Positions 32,962 to 36,583 of a stretch of 36,583 bases of DNA are shown piece by piece; position 1 is the first letter of the stretch; every line of letters starts with the position of its first letter. Made by a program: the position numbers and the translations under genes. The notes beneath the pieces were generated by a model, which saw nothing but the letters and a program-made list of their open reading frames with translations, was not told the origin of the DNA and ran no database searches. The DNA comes from Falseniella ignava CCUG 37419 (GTDB lineage Bacteria > Bacillota > Bacilli > Lactobacillales > Aerococcaceae), in assembly GCF_000301055.1 (NCBI RefSeq), contig NZ_JH932301.1, positions 383,259 through 419,841 on the forward strand, read 5' to 3'.

Positions 32962-34332
32962 ATGACACAACCCTTACATAAAAATCAAATTCTAACCGGC
33001 ACGGTTGCCGACCTTACTTCACAAGGAGAAGGGGTCGTTAAAATCGACCATTATCCAATCTTTGTTTCAGAAGCTTTACCCGAAGAAGAAATTCGGTTCA
33101 AAGTCATTAAAGTCGGCAAGAAATTTGGCTTCGGTAAATTATTAGAAATCCTACAACCAAGCCCCGAACGTGTTCCGATTAAGGACCCGAGCGGGCATTT
33201 AGTCGGAACGATGACGCTGCAACACTTAAGTTATCCAGGGCAACTTAATTATAAGCGCAAATTAGTCAAGGATGTCTTCCAACGCATTGGCGGGCAACCA
33301 GATGCAGAGGTCCGTCCAGTATTAGGAATGGACCACCCTTGGGAGTACCGCAACAAAGCACAAATTCCAGTTCGAGAGATTGATGGGCAACTAGAGACTG
33401 GCTTCTTCCGCCGTAATAGTCATGATTTGATTCCGGTTGAACATTATTATATTCAACATCCTGAGATTGATCAGACCATTGTGACACTTCGCAATATTTT
33501 ACGTGAGCTCAATATCGCTCCTTATAACGAGACACAACACACCGGGGTTGTCCGTCATTTAATCGTTAAGCGTGGCCACTATACAGAAGAGATGATGGTT
33601 GTAATTGTAACCAATACGCGAGAATTACCTCAAAAAAATAAATTGGTAACGAAAATTACCGAACAGCTGCCACAAGTTGTCTCTGTGGTGCAAAACGTTC
33701 AGTCAAAACGTACCAATGCCATTATGGGCAATGAAACCCATCTCCTATGGGGTCAACCGTATTACACCGACCAGATGTTAGACTTGACCTTTAAGATTTC
33801 CGCCCGTTCATTTTATCAAGTGAATACTTTGCAGGCTGAGCGACTGTATCAGGAGGCGATTGACGCGGCACAACTGACAGGTACAGAGACCGTTCTCGAC
33901 GCCTATTGTGGAATCGGAACCATTACGCTAGCTTTAGCCCGTCATGCCAAGCAAGTCTATGGGATGGAGATTGTTCCTGAAGCCATTGAAATGGCCCGGG
34001 AGAATGCCCAGCTCAATCAATTATCCAATGCGACGTTTGAAACAGGAAGTGCCGATCATTGGATTCGCCAGTGGCAAGACGAAGGTCTTCACTTTGATGT
34101 GATGGTTGTCGACCCACCACGTAAAGGACTGGATGCGGACTTTATTCAGACAATGATTGAACTCTCACCAGATCGCATCGCCTATGTCAGTTGCAACCCA
34201 GCCACCCAAGCACGTGACGTCAAGCTATTATGCGAAGCTGGCTACCAACTGAACTACGTCCAACCCGTTGATTTATTCCCGCAGACGGTTCATGTTGAGT
34301 GTGTGGTATTGATGGAAAAAGTAAAAGAGTAA
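32962..34332 (+). CDS. rlmCD: 23S rRNA (uracil-5-)-methyltransferase RlmCD
   Basis: 456 residues. It transfers methyl from SAM to C5 of 23S rRNA uridines (U747 and U1939 in Gram-positives with a single RlmCD). It has an N-terminal TRAM RNA-binding domain (about 9-65), then a SAM domain with DAYCGIGTITLALA, VDPPRKGLD, and the catalytic Cys411 in YVSCNPATQARD. The cluster Cys of Gram-negative RumA are not evident. The start at 32962 follows AAGAGAG at good spacing; the upstream in-frame ATG (32938) is less likely. Whether it modifies one or both sites cannot be told here. Confidence 0.9.
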   Translation: MTQPLHKNQILTGTVADLTSQGEGVVKIDHYPIFVSEALPEEEIRFKVIKVGKKFGFGKLLEILQPSPERVPIKDPSGHLVGTMTLQHLSYPGQLNYKRKLVKDVFQRIGGQPDAEVRPVLGMDHPWEYRNKAQIPVREIDGQLETGFFRRNSHDLIPVEHYYIQHPEIDQTIVTLRNILRELNIAPYNETQHTGVVRHLIVKRGHYTEEMMVVIVTNTRELPQKNKLVTKITEQLPQVVSVVQNVQSKRTNAIMGNETHLLWGQPYYTDQMLDLTFKISARSFYQVNTLQAERLYQEAIDAAQLTGTETVLDAYCGIGTITLALARHAKQVYGMEIVPEAIEMARENAQLNQLSNATFETGSADHWIRQWQDEGLHFDVMVVDPPRKGLDADFIQTMIELSPDRIAYVSCNPATQARDVKLLCEAGYQLNYVQPVDLFPQTVHVECVVLMEKVKE

Positions 34333-34345
34333 AATGTTGTTATAT

Positions 34346-34389
34346 CAGCTTTTTGAATGTGTGAGTCATATTCAGAAGGCTGTTTTTTT
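34346..34389 (+). terminator. rlmCD terminator
   Basis: CAGCTTTTTGAAT pairs with ATTCAGAAGGCTG, with a T run after it. Confidence 0.75.
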
Positions 34390-34464
34390 AGTATAATGAA
34401 GGTGAAATCGTTAAAGTTTACGAGTTTTCAATGAAAATTTCTTGGTAGTTTGGGGAAACAAATC

Positions 34465-34504
34465 AAAAAACCGAAGCAAACATCATTCTGTGTATGCTTC
34501 GGTT
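34465..34504 (-). terminator. Terminator of the restriction-modification genes
   Basis: AACCGAAGCA (34469-34478) pairs with TGCTTCGGTT (34495-34504), with a T run on the minus strand, just beyond the methylase stop. Confidence 0.8.
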
Positions 34505-34513
34505 TATAGATAT

Positions 34514-35416
34514 TTAAAATAGATATTCGGTTTTTGAAGGAGTATATGAGTAATAGATTTCATCAAAGGTATCATCTAATCTTTGTTGTAAGTCAGCATC
34601 TATCGGATTTAATTTAAGTTTTTTAACTATTTGATTAATCTTATCTAATTGGCTTTCATTCGGTAAAATAAATGGAATTTTCTTTAAATAGTTCGCAGAA
34701 TTATTTGCAGTAGGATTAATCAGATGAATTATTTTATTACCAATATCTGAATTAATTAGTCCTAGGACGTAATTGAAGTATTTTTCTTTTCTTGGAAAAA
34801 CTCCAACAATACTTTGATCAAATACCATCTTGTTCATTTCTGTTGCTTTTATTACACTGCTTTTGACCATTGGGACTGCAATACCGTGTTTGAAGTAATA
34901 TTGAGAATTTTGAAAACGGGCTTTTTTATCGTTATGATAATAATCGATAGCTTCAGTTGTCCAATCTATTAACCATGGGTTATTGTTTCTTTTATATTTT
35001 ACATCAGAACTGCTTTTTACAATTGGGATATAGCGTTTCCCATTTTTAAGAGGATCGAGTGACATATGGTTCTGATCGATATCTTCGCTAGAAATTATTG
35101 GATATCCTTTAGCGTTTCGTACATTTTCCTTTGTAACTGCCATAAATCTCTTATTGTTCCCTGTATAAATTCCGGTAACACAATCACAAAAATCACCAAG
35201 AGAAAAATCACAATATTTCATTAGTTCCATTAAATCATTATTTAAAATAAATCTATGATTATGATTGCTAAGGATCTCTGATTGCGTTAGATAAATTTTT
35301 TCCAGGGTATTATCGGGTAAGTTTATTTGGTTCACATCAGTAAAATTTTTGACTAACTTTATTTTGTTACCTAAACATTCATTTAAAGAGGAGGATTTTT
35401 TAACGTTATGATGCAT
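34514..35416 (-). CDS. DNA methyltransferase, C-terminal (specificity) part
   Basis: This frame holds the target-recognition half of an N6-adenine methylase: FSLGDFCDCVTGIYTGNNKR, then PIISSEDI, KRYIPIVKSS and AVPMVKSSVIKATEMNKMVF with VFPRKEKYFNYVLGLINSDI, the TaqI-like recognition-domain pattern. Its own start (ATG 35416) has no Shine-Dalgarno and falls inside the N-terminal frame. The homologous protein would run on from 35383-36012 through a one-base shift at the six-A run at 35401-35396 (minus strand). Joined, the enzyme would be about 499 residues, normal for a type II gamma-class methylase. Confidence 0.65.
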   Translation of the reverse strand: MHHNVKKSSSLNECLGNKIKLVKNFTDVNQINLPDNTLEKIYLTQSEILSNHNHRFILNNDLMELMKYCDFSLGDFCDCVTGIYTGNNKRFMAVTKENVRNAKGYPIISSEDIDQNHMSLDPLKNGKRYIPIVKSSSDVKYKRNNNPWLIDWTTEAIDYYHNDKKARFQNSQYYFKHGIAVPMVKSSVIKATEMNKMVFDQSIVGVFPRKEKYFNYVLGLINSDIGNKIIHLINPTANNSANYLKKIPFILPNESQLDKINQIVKKLKLNPIDADLQQRLDDTFDEIYYSYTPSKTEYLF

Positions 35417-36012
35417 AAATTACTATACCCAAAAGAAACTCCAGGGAAAAATTTACTTGGAAAAATTAATATCTCTTCTATAATGGTTTCGGATAATATT
35501 TTTTTTCTAATTTGTTTATGATTATTAAGAAAAAGAAAGGTATCAGGAATTATAAATGATAATTTTCCGTGATTATTAAGGAGTGTAAGGCATCTATATA
35601 AAAATAGAGTATAAGTTTCCTTTGCATATAATCCTTGAAACTTATTTTTGTAAAATTCTCTTTCATCATATTCAAGCCAGCCTCCGTAGGGAGGATTTCC
35701 TATTATTTTTGTATAGTACCCTCCCTTTTCTGAGTAGCTATTTAATAAGTTACTAGTCAAAGTATTAGCATGATAGATAGATATATTAGCAAAGTTCTTA
35801 TATTTATTATTTAATACTTCAATAGCTTCTTCATCGATATCAAAAGTATCGATAGGTCCTTGAAATCCACTAGATATAAGTTCATCAATAAAAGCACCTT
35901 CACCACCACTAGGTTCCAATACATTATCATTTGAATTCAATTCAAGTTTATTTACCATGTAAGACGTAATATCTAAGCTATTTGTGTAATACGATTGGAA
36001 TACTTTCTCCAC
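35383..36012 (-). CDS. DNA methyltransferase, N-terminal (catalytic) part
   Basis: The GTG start has AGGAGG 8 bases before it. Motif I is VLEPSGGEGAFIDEL (SAM binding), and motif IV is IIGNPPYGGWLEYDERE, the NPPY of adenine-N6 methylases. The frame ends in CIITLKNPPL shortly after an A6 run, where the related protein would read CIITLKKSSSLNECLG. The sequence TTA AAA AAT there also fits a -1 slip site (A AAA AAT). It is therefore either a broken gene, a phase-variable gene or one read by programmed frameshifting. It lies 52 bases downstream of the presumed endonuclease. Confidence 0.75.
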   Translation of the reverse strand: MEKVFQSYYTNSLDITSYMVNKLELNSNDNVLEPSGGEGAFIDELISSGFQGPIDTFDIDEEAIEVLNNKYKNFANISIYHANTLTSNLLNSYSEKGGYYTKIIGNPPYGGWLEYDEREFYKNKFQGLYAKETYTLFLYRCLTLLNNHGKLSFIIPDTFLFLNNHKQIRKKILSETIIEEILIFPSKFFPGVSFGYSNLCIITLKNPPL

Positions 36013-36064
36013 ATTATGTTCCTCCTAGAATAAATTTTTTCATGAACAACTTACCTCTTTAATG

Positions 36065-36583
36065 TTACCAAGTCAAGTATTTTAGGAGGTCATATGTTTG
36101 TAAGTAATCTCTAAATTCTGGAGTTATATCCGATTCCCAATCCATATTTTCTATCATCCATTTAGCTATATTAAATCCAGTAAATTCTTCCGTTTTTTTA
36201 TATACTTCTCCGGCACAATAAACTTCCCAAAGACCAGAGTTTTTTAATGTTTGTAAATAGTGATTATTATCCGCTTCTTCTTGTCTAACAAAAATTAAAG
36301 TCTTATGTTCGCTCTCTAGCTGATTGTAAACACTAGCTACCATTAAAAGTCTATTAGTATTTCCTTTTTCATTACTACTGAAACCACTTTTATAATCAAT
36401 ATCGTAGTAAATATCATTTTGTTTGAAATGTAAATCTAAATTTAAGTTAATGGCACCACTATCAACATATCCCCAAATAGATTCAAACATGCTTTTCAGT
36501 GTAGAGTGTTCTTCTTCTGAGATATTTAACTTATCAATGTTAGGAGATAATACATTTGTGACATAAAACAAACAAAAAAAGAG
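36065..36583 (-). CDS. Probable type II restriction endonuclease (5' end outside window)
   Basis: The frame is open to the window edge, so the start is missing; the most upstream possible start inside is a TTG at 36571. DLHFKQNDIYYDIDYKSGFS contains D-x-D-Y-K, which could be the (D/E)xK part of a PD-(D/E)xK nuclease site, followed by GNTNRLLMVASVYNQL. No family is recognised with confidence. Its position directly upstream of a DNA methylase on the same strand is the main argument for restriction. AT-rich like the methylase. Confidence 0.5.
   Translation of the reverse strand, partial: LFFCLFYVTNVLSPNIDKLNISEEEHSTLKSMFESIWGYVDSGAINLNLDLHFKQNDIYYDIDYKSGFSSNEKGNTNRLLMVASVYNQLESEHKTLIFVRQEEADNNHYLQTLKNSGLWEVYCAGEVYKKTEEFTGFNIAKWMIENMDWESDITPEFRDYLQTYDLLKYLTW

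Overview
The window looks like a Firmicutes chromosome of the order Lactobacillales, possibly Aerococcaceae. The grounds are the mevalonate cluster in the order mvaK1-mvaD-mvaK2-fni, a Trp T-box in front of trpP, a C69 dipeptidase, an MsrA-MsrB fusion and RlmCD. The family-level guess is inference. Core genes have moderate GC. The block from about 8.7 to 19.1 kb and the right-hand restriction-modification genes are clearly more AT-rich, which suggests transfer.

Layout. 0.2-4.5 kb: a four-gene mevalonate/isoprenoid operon on the minus strand. 4.7-8.4 kb: guaA (GMP synthase), present twice because a 2142-bp segment (5' part of mvaK1 + divergent promoter region + guaA + 145 bp downstream) is duplicated head to tail with no difference that I can see. 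8.4-21.2 kb: an accessory region at the guaA 3' end, a known integration hot spot. It is punctuated by five copies of a 12-bp core resembling the guaA stop region. Between the cores lie two copies of a compact, highly structured ~300-bp unit (a candidate unnamed RNA), two degraded MobC genes, a frameshifted relaxase start, a two-component system with an FtsX-type ABC transporter, small regulators, a GNAT enzyme, a KilA-N gene cut by an IS1182-like fragment, TrhO, and a YadGH-type ABC exporter. 21.4-34.3 kb: mostly ordinary genes: an MntE-like cation exporter, a small membrane protein, dipeptidase, a zinc-ribbon membrane protein, T-box/trpP, an AAC(6')-like acetyltransferase, a heterodimeric ABC exporter, MsrAB, DUF4298, a YolD-like gene under a LexA-type box, and RlmCD. 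34.5-36.58 kb: a restriction-modification pair with the methylase split by a frameshift at an A6 run and the endonuclease running off the window.

How it fits together. The accessory region is best read as successive arrivals of related integrative mobilizable elements at the guaA end. They carry a compact left-end RNA-like unit and MobC/relaxase genes, have since decayed, and keep cargo such as the ABC/two-component module. The RNA-like unit, repeated between att-like cores and ending in a terminator whose stem differs in sequence but keeps its pairing, is the best candidate for something undescribed.
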